This document shows, in pieces, positions 1 through 10,184 of a stretch of DNA of 27,880 bases. A program made the translations under genes and the position numbers. This stretch comes from Isoetes engelmannii. Its lineage: Eukaryota > Streptophyta > Lycopodiopsida > Isoetales > Isoetaceae. The stretch's first letter is position 1; each line of letters begins with the position of its first letter. The stretch lies in contig JAANSK020061131.1 of the NCBI GenBank assembly GCA_011763485.2, positions 1 through 27,880 of the forward strand, in the 5' to 3' direction. Below the pieces are notes generated by a model that worked only from the letters and a program-made list of their open reading frames with translations, was not told the origin of the DNA and ran no database searches.

Positions 1-22
1 GGGGGGGGTGGGGGGGGGGGGG
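1..22. repeat. G homopolymer run
   Basis: The first 22 bases are G except for one T. It could be a real poly(G) tract or an assembly edge artefact; the sequence cannot decide. It is followed by TTTTTC and ordinary AT-rich sequence. Confidence 0.8.
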
Positions 23-50
23 TTTTTCAAAGTCACTCTTCTTAAGACTT

Positions 51-372
51 TTGTATTGTTTTGTGGAATGTAAGGAAAGTTTAACTTATGAAATCAGGGG
101 CAAGTTAAACATTCAACTTAACTTTTGCTTTTGCTTCATAAGGAAAGAGGAGACTTTTAGGGGTTCCAATTTTGGTATTGCATCTTGGGTTAGATGCATT
201 TGTGTCATGGCTATGGCAGTGCTTTATTCTTATATTCTTTGTGGGATAGATGTAGAGGAGTATCATAGATAGTACCAAAAGCTTTTTATATTATAATAAT
301 ATGGTGTTCCTTCAACCAAATAAAACACATCACCTAATTGTAGCTACGAGAGAAAAATAGAGAGGATATCAT
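51..372. other. unassigned AT-rich sequence
   Basis: A 73-codon open frame exists on the + strand at 51-272 but has no recognisable domain or codon signature. I see no RNA gene or repeat here. Treated as non-genic. Confidence 0.5.
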
Positions 373-490
373 TCTTAGAGTCCACTTAAGACCAACTTGT
401 CTATGAACGAGAGGGAAGAATACAAAACATTATTTGTAATGAGATAAATACGGACGATAAAAATAAATTCTATTCTATTATATTCTATTC
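373..490 (+). repeat. dispersed retroposon 3' end with (TATTC)n tail
   Basis: The motif CGGACGATAAAAATA at 451-465 is followed at 466-490 by five pentamers, AATTC TATTC TATTA TATTC TATTC. The same GGACGATAAA-type motif occurs three more times in the window: 6391-6430, 25336-25375 and 25831-25850, all on the minus strand. Two of those are also followed by pentamer tracts. This looks like the 3' end of a non-LTR retroposon ending in a short tandem tail. The 5' boundary is a guess. No coding sequence is recognisable upstream. Confidence 0.5.
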
Positions 491-529
491 TAGAATGGGG
501 CTCGCATGAAAGCGACAAAAACTCCCGAT

Positions 530-554
530 GGGGCTCGGATGGGGGGAGGGTGGG
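530..554 (+). other. G-quadruplex candidate
   Basis: Four G-tracts of 4, 6, 3 and 3 bases (530-533, 541-546, 548-550, 552-554) fit a G3+N1-7 quadruplex pattern with loops of 7, 1 and 1. It is seen in sequence only; folding is inferred. Confidence 0.45.
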
Positions 555-660
555 TTCAAAGAGAAGAGAAGAGAAAAGTGTACTGCTGAGAGACGACGAG
601 GAAGCGCCGATGACATGCTGCTGAAGAACCACGCCTAAAATAGCGATCTCCCACCAGAAA

Positions 661-695
661 ATGCATGCAATGCATGCATGCAAGACATGCATGCT
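661..695. promoter_or_regulatory. cluster of RY/Sph (CATGCA) elements
   Basis: CATGCA starts at 664, 673, 677 and 686, and the full CATGCATG octamer is at 673-680 and 686-693. RY motifs are known binding sites for plant B3 proteins of the ABI3/FUS3/LEC2/VAL group. No gene with a start codon is recognisable nearby, so this may be a chance ATGC microsatellite rather than a regulatory site. Confidence 0.3.
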
Positions 696-699
696 CGCC

Positions 700-1895
700 C
701 CCTTCTAGAATCTCGATCCAATGGCTCGGATCGATGCCATTCTATTCTATTTAACTATAAAGGAAGTACAATATTCCATATTTATATGTAATTTCCTTGA
801 TTCTAAATATTTTGATCAGCAAAATCTCCAGAATCCAATGGCTTCCATTAATGATTTCCATCTTGAATGACTCCTTAGCAACAAGTGTTTCATTCAAAAA
901 TTGCTACATTACATAGTAGATCTATCTTGGGCCACATTGTCTGATTTTAAAACAAGAAAAGAAGGGTAGAAGCATTACTAAATGTAAACATAAACAACCA
1001 TCATCACTTCTATTGTCATTGTCTAGTTGCCATGTCCCCACTTGATTTTGTCCAACCACTTGTCACCATTATTATGGAGGTTGATGTGTCTCATTCCTAA
1101 ATACAAGTTCACGTATCTCACCAATATGCTCCAAACCCCAGCTACAATTCTATCCATCCACCAAATTCTCTAGACTCTCTCTTTAAAGCACTCTACTTCT
1201 ACTCAATATAAAGTGAATGGGGTTGGACCCATAGAGCACAATGATGGTGTTGTGTGTCTCTCATAGGCTAGTTGGTCTCTATGAGGCATTAAAAATGGTC
1301 TTCTTCTTTTTTTGTAGCCCAAAATTAGGCAGTTCAAGCTCTCGAGAAGCAGTTCCATCTACAATCAACTTCCACATCAGTAGGCTTGATACTTCTTATT
1401 GTGATTGGAGGTATATTATAGCTCAAAAATCCAATATCTTGATTAATGGCATTTCTAGTGCTTAGATATGATTTTGATGATCATTTTAATGTTCTCGCAT
1501 AGACCTTTGTTTTCATGATATATTCTCTTGTTCTTTCTCCTATCATTAGGCTATAGATTTTAAATGCAGGATTAGATTCTAACGATCTTTCTACCTCATA
1601 TACCGTAGATGCTAAGATTAGATTACCAGCTGATTGTTTGTGGGGACAGCGGGTGGATGAACTAGTGCTTAGGACTCACGTTATCATGCTTATAGTTGCA
1701 AGTTGATGTGCCTCACATTTGAATCCCGGACATAGCAAACGGTACAAGCTATAGGATGGTCCATGAGCATAGATTAGACCATCATCGAATATTGTGATGC
1801 ACCTCTACCTAACATTAGTAGATAAATCATCCATTGTCCCTCAAGGGATGCACTTATACATAAGGGATGTATGGTATCTGCTTTCAAAGGGTAGC
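700..1895. other. no gene recognised
   Basis: This stretch has short chance open frames on both strands, for example 1241-1465 (+), but no domain or splice structure that I can support. A TTCTATTCTATT run lies at about 741-752. It is probably old transposon debris. Confidence 0.45.
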
Positions 1896-2022
1896 AAAAA
1901 ATCCCCATTATATATGCATTTTGAAAAGGAAAATTGACCCCTATGTGTATAAAATTTGCACTAGATTATGGAAAACACCCCTAAGTATACGTACGCAAAT
2001 GGTCCAAAAAAACCCCCCCGTG
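1890..2022 (-). repeat. degenerate tandem repeat, about 35-40 bp period
   Basis: Read on the minus strand, four successive units begin with GGGG followed by a T-rich stretch. On the + strand the C-runs lie at 1903-1906, 1938-1941, 1978-1981 and 2013-2019, so the spacings are 35, 40 and 35. Each C-run is preceded by an A-rich block such as GGAAAACACCCC or CCAAAAAAACCCC. The regular phasing of otherwise diverged sequence suggests an old minisatellite-like array inside a transposon. No protein is supported. Confidence 0.5.
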
Positions 2023-2965
2023 TTGAACTCTCATGGGTTATATGCCAATGAAGTGAATCCCCTGGGCATTGTCCCAGTCGAGGAGCCAGTGGTATGGAGT
2101 ACTTCCCATAGACCATCACTCAACCATGCTTGGTATTGGGATAAAGTCTCTTGGCTCTATATAGTCTGATCGGGATATCTCATGGGACATGGCTAATTAT
2201 TGATTTACATTCTAATTGCTTTCTTTCATGAGTTATATGCCGAACTTTTTTTCTATTTGGGGGTGTGGGAGGGATGGGGAAAGGGGAGGGTGGAGATATA
2301 GTTTCCATCATGGATTTATCGAGGATTGACAAGCCTATCAAGGATTATGTACTTGATAATATCTACAAAGACCAGCTAAATAAGTGGAAGATGAGGCTGT
2401 CCTTAGCCATACAGTTCTTCGGCATTTTTTGTCAATTTGCACTACTTAACTTAGCTTGTACGATGTTATTTCAAGATCTATAATTGATATGTATGCCTTT
2501 GTTAACGACATGCAAATGGTATTATTCTATGGTCTTCCTTTCAGAGTAGGAGTACGCATGTGGAGTTCTTTCATGTTCGATTTTTTGTTATCATGTGTTG
2601 TAGATCAGATAGTCAATATAGGTACATCACACTAATATCAAAGTCCAAGATGTTGGAAAACATGATTTCAGATGTGGTGCACTAATAACTTTGACATGTC
2701 ATGTTGTCGTCACAAAGTTCTATGGACAACTCAATTGAGGAACAACATGCTGCTTAGATTCTAGACACCTTTGATACACGGCTAGGCATTTTCATGGTTG
2801 TTGGTCAAACTTCCTATAAATATCTTCAAGATCCTATTAGATCTTAAATAGAATTTACAAGTAGACAGGTGCCCCAAACTGGATGGCCCGTAAACTACTT
2901 GCTCAAAAAGTAAACTTTTAGAGGCTTCCATATCAACTACCTTAAACTAACTACTAGGGATACTA
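2023..2965. other. no gene recognised
   Basis: Short open frames, including 2265-2483 (+), lack any known motif. I see no repeat longer than about 15 bp and no RNA gene. Confidence 0.45.
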
Positions 2966-3146
2966 TATCATAGTCATAATTGCCACAGTTCACCTAAAAG
3001 TCATCGAGACGGACATGTGATGTGCCCCTAGACCATATAAATAGAGAAAATATCTCTTAGAAGACAAAGATTAAGAAATTTTTACGCCATGCTATTATAG
3101 TCATCATTGCCACAATTTACCTAATCATCAAGATGCATGCCCCTAG
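2966..3146. repeat. degenerate direct repeat pair
   Basis: 2966-3031 and 3093-3146 share the order TAGTCAT, ATTGCCACA, ACCTAA, TCATC, AGA and GCCCCTAG with scattered differences, about 127 bp apart. It is an old local duplication within transposon-like sequence. Confidence 0.5.
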
Positions 3147-3149
3147 TTT

Positions 3150-4280
3150 TTTTCATACTTCTAGAAATACAACAAAAACCCTCCACATAGATAAATGTCA
3201 AAATGCCAATGCGCCAAGTGTAAATATGGGGGTGTGCCTAGCACCTGCAGTAACCGATGAAAACATGTAGGTATAACTAAGGAATCTATCATCTTACCTT
3301 CTCAGTGTGCATATAATGATATGCCTTACTTACATGTTACTATTTCAGAAAATTGAATACTGGGATCTGGTCCTTTCCTAAAACAAGAGTGTTCCTGACA
3401 AGGTTGGCAAATTAGATTACATGAAGGTAACTCCACTTATGTTTGCCACTCCCTCAAAGCTTTTGGGGACATGATCAAACATATTATGTTTGAGGTGTTT
3501 GGACTTGGAGAACACAATACTCATAGTAGAGCACATAGTACTCCATAATCCAGACGGTTCACCGGCATCTGCCTTGGTAGGTCCCAAGCTTAGTACAATC
3601 CTAGAAAACCTTGGGAGCACGTATGAGATCACTCATACCTCTACTTCCACTGAGATACAATTTATTCGGGATGAGACAGCCACTCCTAGTCAGGACCAAT
3701 TGAGTTGTATGATGATGAGAACAATCATTCATGCTACATGCCAACACTTGATGGCATGACGGGATCCATACAATTTTATGAAAGTAAAAGAAGTCAGGCC
3801 ACAAGCATAATTGGATATACACCTATCATTCATATTTAATTAAATGGTATGAGTTGTACAAGAAATAAAATAAAATGGACTAAAAAATTTTATGACATCC
3901 TGTAGAGATCTATCATGTCAACAACAAATACATAATTTATGACACGTCACAAATTTCATAAACCTCTCTTTCTCAATCTCTTATCTCTATACTATAATTC
4001 ATTATAACATCCTCGTAACACTAAAATGTAGTAGGAAACATGCTGCATTCTCAATTATGTCATATGTATGAAGCTGACATATACATTCTACATTTTGAAT
4101 CACCTAACTCTCTTAATCTCAAGTCTTAAATAGTTCGAACTGAGTGGCTGTGCGCAAGCAATATATCTGTTAGATAGATATGTTTTCTGATAAGTATCTT
4201 GTTGCTTCAAGGGATGGATTAATAGATTGATGGATCACGCCTACGGTCAGCTAAAATATTATTTAGGACTACAAATATGT
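3150..4280. other. no gene recognised; overlapping chance ORFs
   Basis: Open frames overlap on both strands at 3417-3822; the longest + frame is 3490-3759, 89 codons. None shows a family motif, and the overlap suggests compositional chance or a decayed transposon. 3830-4280 is AT-rich without features I can name. Confidence 0.4.
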
Positions 4281-4288
4281 CCGAAAAA

Positions 4289-4304
4289 TAGCCAGCATTG
4301 GCTA
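4289..4304. repeat. short palindrome
   Basis: TAGCCA and TGGCTA form a perfect 6-bp stem around GCAT. Nearby sequence (ACTACAAATATGTCC at 4269-4283) faintly resembles the start of a CACTA-type element, but it is too weak to call. Confidence 0.35.
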
Positions 4305-4849
4305 CTGGAACCTCTATAATGCCGGACTCATTTTAGCCTCTAATGGTATTGTTGTTATCTTAATAGTAAATAGCAACATGTTCTTGACTTTGAATTTGAA
4401 TTTTTTCTTTTATTGATTTTGATGGAAAGTAAAAAGAAAGGTGTAGGTACTTTTGAGGATTTCAAATACACCATAGCATGCTTTCACCCTGATGATAAAA
4501 GAACATCTTGACCTCCTGTATTACCATGGCCTACATTTTAGCTAATTATTGCTTTCCCTTCAAGAGATAACATGCCAAGCCATTTGTTTCCACCATGGGC
4601 TCTATTCTATTCTTTATCAGCTTATTCTAATGCTTCCCTTTTCCTCAAAAGATGCTTGGTGGATGAGAAACCATGCAAACACTTTCCCATCTCCATCTTA
4701 TGGCATGGGCTTTTACTGGAGCTAGCTGCTGGTTGATTACTTTGGACAAAAACCAAACAAACGCATCTCTGTTGTCATCGATTCTTCCCTTGACACAATG
4801 ATGGTAATGACTAGCAGGTGTGCTTACAATTTCTGGGTGGTATAATGAA

Positions 4850-5745
4850 ACACGATTGCTAACATAGAAAGAATTCAGGACAAAGCTCCTCCTTTTGAGA
4901 TGGAATCATTGCAATTTGTCAGAAAGTACTCTACGTTCTTCCCCTTGTACCACAAGTAGTGGCTTCCTAGTTTTGGGTAGTTCATGAGAATGTTAAGGCT
5001 GAGCATTCGGTGCATTTTATATATAAGATCCTTATTGGTGGAGAGCTTTTGCCCCCCTTCACAAAAGTGGTCGTTAATAGTTCCTGTGAATCAACAGAAA
5101 GCAGCTTGGAAATGGTTTTAGAATAAGTTACTTCACCCAAAGTTATCATTTTCTCGGTGGTAGATCATTTATAGATGTGAAAGCCTCAATGTTTTTTTGC
5201 CACATATTTTGTCCTCAAATGTTTGCAACATGCCTTTCATGGAGGAGACAACTTGAGCATTGTCTTCTTGTGTCAGCATGCTAGATCAACTTGGTTGTGG
5301 CTTCAAAACCTCTTCAATTGCAATCCTAAGACTCAACAGATGTTATCGGCAGATAGTGGACCCAAGTTTCTGGGACAATTTGGCAAAGAGAGCATTTTAC
5401 TTGGCTTCAACAAGGATGATCTAATCAATTTGGAAAGAGGAAGTCTCTTCTTTTTCAAGGAAAACATATGCTCTAATGCTTAGGTTCTTGTTGAAGATAA
5501 GCAACGCTTTGTCAAAGCATATATACCTCCCTCAGTGGACGATGAAGTGAAAAATCATATTTGGGATCACTATCTTTAGATTAATACTTACGTATGACTC
5601 GCATAGATATTGTATGCTGCAAGGTGGGGGTGGTTATGCTCTAGTGAACTTTTTCTCCACTAAATTTTTGGTCCCCCATCCATGTTCATAATTTTTTCAG
5701 ATTAATAAAGTTTCATATTCCTAAAAGAAGGGAAAAAAGGGGGAA
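4850..5745 (+). mobile_element. L1-type LINE, 3' part with zinc-binding RT domain
   Basis: Translated pieces match the region after the reverse transcriptase in plant L1 LINEs. Near 5090-5170 is a stretch like KLLHPKLSFSRW, where the family has a W-K-LWxxKLPPKxxFFxW block. At 5278-5310 comes ARSTWLWLQNLF, the segment after the zf-RVT zinc-binding cysteines, then a C-terminal stretch to about 5578. The 3' untranslated part contains ATTAATAAAG near 5701 and an A-rich end near 5725-5745. The same peptide and 3' UTR order recur in the minus-strand copy at 10729-11607, which supports one family. The coding sequence is broken by several stops and shifts. The 5' end is truncated and its exact position is uncertain. 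Confidence 0.65.
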
Positions 5746-6390
5746 TATGTTGACCTTTGGAGCATCATAACATATGTTGCATGCATATTCACCCCTAGCT
5801 TGACACATATAAATGCTTTTTGCAAGTTCTCTATTAATTTAATCCTATCCTATCTGATCCAATCCAATCAAATCAATTCTATCCCTTTCCAAAGCTTGGC
5901 CATTAGGCTTGAAGCCCATACCCCTAAAGCATAGAGAATAATTGTTATACAAGTGATTCATGGAGTTGTCCTTTTAATGTTCAAATTAAAAAATGCTACA
6001 TAATGCTTTGAGCACTTTAGTGTATCTTCAAATTCCACGGGCAATTGCTGCTATAAAATGATACCAAACTGTTTAAAAAGTGGGAATACTTCTCATGGCT
6101 CCCTCCTACATATTTGCTCCTTGTTCTACCCACCATGATTTGTTCTTTTATAGTAAACTCACTAGCATGCTTGGCATAAGCATGCTATTGTGTACCACAA
6201 AAAGTATTATTTTTGAACCATAAACTACTTTAAAAAGTACCCAATGGGCATTGGGTACTTGTATAATATCTCAATAACTAATGTGTTAAATTGGATGCAT
6301 CATATAAACCTCCAATAATATTTCTTTATCTTAATCTTGAACATTAACATGCTTTTGACTTTAAACATTTGAATTTTGCGAAGGAGGAGG
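5746..6390. other. no gene; degenerate pentamer tract at 5841-5880
   Basis: 5841-5880 reads as eight pentamers: AATCC TATCC TATCT GATCC AATCC AATCA AATCA ATTCT. This resembles the (TATCC) and (TATTC) tails elsewhere in the window, but no GGACGATAAA motif precedes it. The rest holds nothing I can identify. Confidence 0.5.
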
Positions 6391-7640
6391 TTTTTATCGT
6401 CCACAGAGATCAATTGGCCTATGGGACCCAAACAAAGATAGACAACAATCCTATTACTTTTGGGATTAAACAACCTCCGCCCCGAAGGGATTGCGATACC
6501 TTAGCAGAAATCAGTATGCTGATAAACTGTACAATTATACAGGTGGATTCAATACTATTGTGAAGGGCATAGTTGTGTCCGTGTGTCCATGACCTCCTGA
6601 GGGTATGATGCCAGTAGTCCCACCGAGGCCATGCTTAGTAGGAGATGGAGTGGCTGGTCAGGCAGAATCAGCTGAACATAGTGCGCCCTGATATAACTAT
6701 AGGCTGGAAAGTTGAAGAACATAGCATTCATCCTCAATGTCACCCCGTTGGCAATACTAACAAATCTTGTCCTCACTTGCCACCCGGGTCTATCAGCCTG
6801 TCTCAATGCAGAGGCGATGCGCCCCCCTGCGAATAGAGGGTATCAGCCTATGCTTCTTTATGGGCAGATTCTGCAGATAGGGTGTGGGTTTCGTGTGAGC
6901 CTGGGAATGACGTGTTGCTGATAATTTGTCATCTTGACATGTGATAGAGCATCTGTATCCCATAGTCTACTAAGGATGCAAGCATCAAGGTAGTGCCGCA
7001 ATTCATCGTGTTCCTTGTTCGTGTGCAGCTGCATACACCGGTCTGATTGCACATTCCACCGGGAGGACTACTGAGTCTGTCTATCCTTCCAGCAAGCCTT
7101 GAAGCATTGTGGGTCCATCGTCACAGCCAAAGCCAGATTGGGAAGACGAGCATCACGTATATGAACCACTTTCTAGAAGTAAAGAATATGGCAGACCAAT
7201 GCGGCTCTTTGGAGGGGTAAAAAATCCGTCTCTTGCAACAGGAACGGGTATGGAACTGTGGACTAGTGAGCATGCCAAACAGGCTTTATCTACCTAATCC
7301 AAGTCATTCCAGGTGGTGACAGATATCACCGGACCCCAGACCTCCACCCCATATAGAAGAACAGGCTCAACCAGGGCCCTGAACAAGCGGGACTGGTGGT
7401 CCCATACAGTTCGACCTTGTGACTGTTTTTCTTCATAGCATATAGAGCTTTCCCACCTGCTGTGACTTTCACCCTGATGCTAGCATCCGAGTGTGTGGTG
7501 GTAGGAAATTCAATCCCCAGATACTTATAGCTCGGAGCTACCTCCACAGTCTGTCCCTGATAGCAAAGGAGGGAGATCTTGGCTGATGGAAGATGAAACC
7601 AGCAGCAACCTAGTCTTGGCCAAGTTAACTCGCATACTAT
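6391..7640 (-). mobile_element. LINE-A relic: RT thumb to C-terminal domain and 3' end
   Basis: On the minus strand, 7540-7420 reads YKYLGIEF followed by a K-V-T-A-G-G-KALYAMKK stretch. This matches the post-catalytic RT region of many LINEs, as in the copy at 11611-13460. LLYGVEVWGP follows near 7340. Further 3', near 6840-6720, come an ETG and a diverged Cys/His-rich stretch with IEDE, parallel to VETG and QIEDKSHMFLTC in the + copy. The relic ends at 6430-6391 with GTGGACGATAAAAA, about 165 bp after the coding part. This suggests the dispersed GGACGATAAA motif is the 3' end of this LINE family. Many stops and shifts show it is dead, and the 5' portion is missing. LINE identity is fairly sure; the clade is left open. 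Confidence 0.6.
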
Positions 7641-8160
7641 GTATAACAATTTCAAAGACAAAAATGGCACTATAACAAGAACCAATATTACAAGTTCTAT
7701 AAATTTTAGAAAAAAAATAAACATCTGACTTCTTATAATAAGTAGCTAAAATGAAAGAGATCTGACTAATGACAATTCAGAAAAGATTTTTCATTATGTT
7801 TATAAAGGCCGAATAATAAATGCTAGTCATATAAGTGAGAACTTGCATATCAGAAAAGTAAATTTGTTAAAACTAATTTTATAATGTTATACATAAACAA
7901 ATAATTTTTCTAAGTAATTTTAAGTTTAACACAATAAAATAATTTTATTATCGCTATGTATTATACATATATATCTGCATATATGCTACTCAAAATACAC
8001 ATGTGATAGCCTTTATTATATGTCTAAATATTTAAAAATATCTTACGAATATTTTATTTGAAATAAATATTTTATGAGCTTTATATTTGACAGTATATAT
8101 AATTTTTCTTAGAACCTTTATAATTTAATAATTTTTTTTTGTTGCCTAATTTATGACTTG
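7641..8160. other. very AT-rich spacer
   Basis: Long A/T runs and ATATAT stretches fill this interval, with no open frame of interest. It could be matrix-attachment-like or simply relaxed sequence; nothing specific is supported. Confidence 0.5.
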
Positions 8161-8200
8161 GTTGAATGTCAATCAAATGCCTTAGTATTCAGTTGAATGG

Positions 8201-8280
8201 CACTACAAAAAAACTGTCATTCACTTCGAAAGGTAGGTTTAAAACTTACCCTTCGAATAAATGGTAGGGGTGTCATTCAA
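8201..8280 (+). mobile_element. CACTA-type transposon left terminus (candidate)
   Basis: CACTACAAAAAAACTG at 8201-8216 resembles the terminal repeat of plant En/Spm (CACTA) elements, which commonly start CACTACAA followed by A-rich sequence. Behind it are subterminal repeats. TGTCATTCA occurs at 8215-8223 and 8271-8279, and TTCGAA at 8225-8230 and 8252-8257 bounds an imperfect hairpin. I did not find a convincing opposite end (a TAGTG preceded by a T-run) or a matching 3-bp target duplication, so only one end is supported. Confidence 0.45.
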
Positions 8281-8462
8281 ATTTAACCTCTGCTTGACAA
8301 GGTTATCTTTGTCGTTTCTACTACTGTTGAAAAGCTGGTACATTATCCCCTCGTTTAAGAAGCAATTTATATTGGTTATTTCTTAAATTTGAAGATTGTT
8401 TTTCTTTATGTGCCTTTCTCATTGGATTTGTTTTTTAATTCCTGACACATAACCCTTTTTCA

Positions 8463-8711
8463 GGATATTATACTAGTTGAGGCGGTTCCAAAAAGGACAA
8501 TGAGAATGCAGAGTGTACATTTGGTTCTCAGAATATCCCGCACAGCAGCAGCATTTATAGTACACGACAGTAGGCTTATATTAGCTGAGTTCTCTATTTG
8601 CCAGCAGCCACGCAAGTGTAACAGATATAACACAAGCCACACAGTTATAACAGATTTGGATGAGCGAACCCCTTTGCTGGATCTTTTTGTTGAGCACCTT
8701 TGGAATTAGCG
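8463..8711 (+). other. unrecognised exon-like ORF
   Basis: A polypyrimidine stretch and TTTTTCAG end at 8462, like a splice acceptor. From 8463 one frame stays open for 81 codons and closes with TAG at 8707-8709. An internal ATG lies at 8500. The peptide includes RISRTAAAFIVHDSRL and VITDLDERTPLLDLF; I do not recognise the family. A textbook donor (GGTAAGTTT) follows the stop at once and an acceptor TTTTGCAG ends at 8774. This could be the last coding exon of a small gene with a 3' UTR intron, or a gene fragment carried by the CACTA-like element that starts 260 bp upstream. Expression is unknown. Confidence 0.3.
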
Positions 8712-8774
8712 GTAAGTTTAGAGTGCATTTTAGCTTCAAGTGGCCTGCTTAAGAGTTTTCTATCAATTTTGCAG
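8712..8774 (+). other. 63-bp intron-like interval
   Basis: It starts GTAAGTTT and ends TTTTGCAG with an AT-rich middle, which fits a minimal plant intron. It is only meaningful if the exon-like ORF at 8463-8711 is transcribed. Confidence 0.3.
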
Positions 8775-9221
8775 TGTATTCTTAAAAAAAAAGGAGGGAT
8801 GTTCTTGTCTAACACCACAAAAACTAGAAAATGGTTACATGGCTTGTTGTCGTGGCCGGGGTTCGGGCTGATTGTGGCTAAGTAGATTAACTAGATTCAG
8901 TGATTTTTTGTGCTCGAGAGATCAGCATGCTCAGTGTCACGCGAGATTTAGAAAAGACTTCCAGGAGATTTTGCAACAAAGGAGATGAAGCAAACGAACT
9001 TGAACATTTGATAAAACTTTGCACACATAATAACTATGCAAACTCAAGAACTTTGCACAATCACTTAAATTTTAAAACACTTAAACAAATTGAGGAAGGT
9101 AATCACAAAACCTCTTTCATATATGAATTGAAGAGTACATCAAGATAATAACTCATGAAAAACAAGGGATAATAAAAAATACAAAGGCGAAAATCGGGAC
9201 CAGGATAGTCGGCAACTAAGG
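8775..9221. other. no gene recognised
   Basis: Chance open frames at 8900-9148 (+) have a lysine/asparagine-rich composition and no motif. CGTGGCCGGG near 8852 resembles CGTGGCC repeats in the 9.27-9.54 kb segment. Confidence 0.4.
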
Positions 9222-9341
9222 GCAATCAAATCTTGGATACTTCTTTAATCTGGAGTGCGATCACTGGGTCGTGGGCCGATCAAATCTTGGATACTTCTTC
9301 AATTTGGAGTGCGGCCTTTTATAGATCACTGGGTCGTGGCC
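9222..9341 (+). repeat. tandem duplication, two copies
   Basis: A unit beginning ATCAAATCTTGGATACTTCT and ending ATCACTGGGTCGTGG occurs at about 9225-9274 and 9279-9339. The two copies differ by a few substitutions and an extra ATAG-containing stretch of about 11 bp in the second (or a loss in the first). It probably lies inside an old repeat. Confidence 0.7.
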
Positions 9342-10184
9342 TGATGGTGACATACATGAGTGCCTACTCAACAGCTAGTTGAAAGTTGTTGGATCTGGAC
9401 AGGGGTCTCAATATGCAGATAACTGAATATTGTTGCAGCGAAAGAGACACTTAACGACCAGTTGTGCTCATTGGCGTGCCCGAAGTCGTGCCAAAAATCG
9501 TGAACGTGGCCGAGCTGAATGTCATGTGTGCGTGGCCAGGATTATGTCGTGCGAGATTACGTGTCGTGCCCAAATTTTGTAGCCCTTTGTATTAGTGTGT
9601 TTTGGCTACGTTCCTTACTTCCCTTGGCACGATCTTTCCCACTATCTGCCAGATGCTGATTCATAGAGAGTTGGGCTTTTGTATAAATCGACTGAGGGTC
9701 AATGTTAACACTTACCGTAGTGTAATGGAGGCAAAGTCCTCTTTAAGCAGTTTAGCTTGATTTTGTTTAGCAATAATTGGAACTTGTTAGTTGGAACATA
9801 ATTTGGTTGAAAGATCATTCAAAAGTGTGAAATTAAATATAAGTCATTGTATCATTGGAAAAAAAATGGATATACGAGGGTTCAAATCCCTGGGTCCTTT
9901 TAGCTTTACATTCTTATATGGGCTTTTTTTTTTTTTTTAATATTACAAAATCTATCAAAACACATATGGGTTTTCATGTATAAGGATATAAAAACTCGCA
10001 AGACTCGTATATTCCTTTTCGTCTAAAACAACAATAATGAACATGCTTAATTTGTTACATAAGCCAATACCAGTTATATGTAATAGAAGATTAATAGTTT
10101 GCAAGAGAAACTCGTTATAAAACATTAGATTGCACTACTATTTATTGCCCCAATACAATCATGTTAAAATTGCAAAGCTTTTAC
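9342..10184. other. no gene; decayed repeat sequence
   Basis: 9430-9620 repeats short CGTGCC and CGTGGCC words and could be remnant LTR or DNA-transposon sequence. 9876-9893 resembles a tRNA T-arm but no tRNA can be built around it. A T-run lies near 9926-9939. Confidence 0.4.

Noticed and set aside
51-272. 73-codon + frame as a gene
   Set aside because: Composition-driven, no motif, and no conserved-looking context.
1235-1300. CTCATAG/CTATGAG inverted repeat as a regulatory hairpin
   Set aside because: A 7-bp stem with a 12-bp loop is expected by chance at this scale.
3490-3759. 89-codon + frame as a gene
   Set aside because: No recognisable motif, competing minus frames over the same bases, and no splice or promoter support.
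9716-9732. GTAGTG near 9720 as the right end of the CACTA-like element
   Set aside because: Similarity to the left end is limited to six bases and the flanking three bases do not match TGG.
9876-9893. tRNA T-arm-like GAGGGTTCAAATCCCTGG
   Set aside because: No acceptor, D or anticodon stem can be built around it, and upstream sequence is A-rich. At most a tRNA or SINE remnant.
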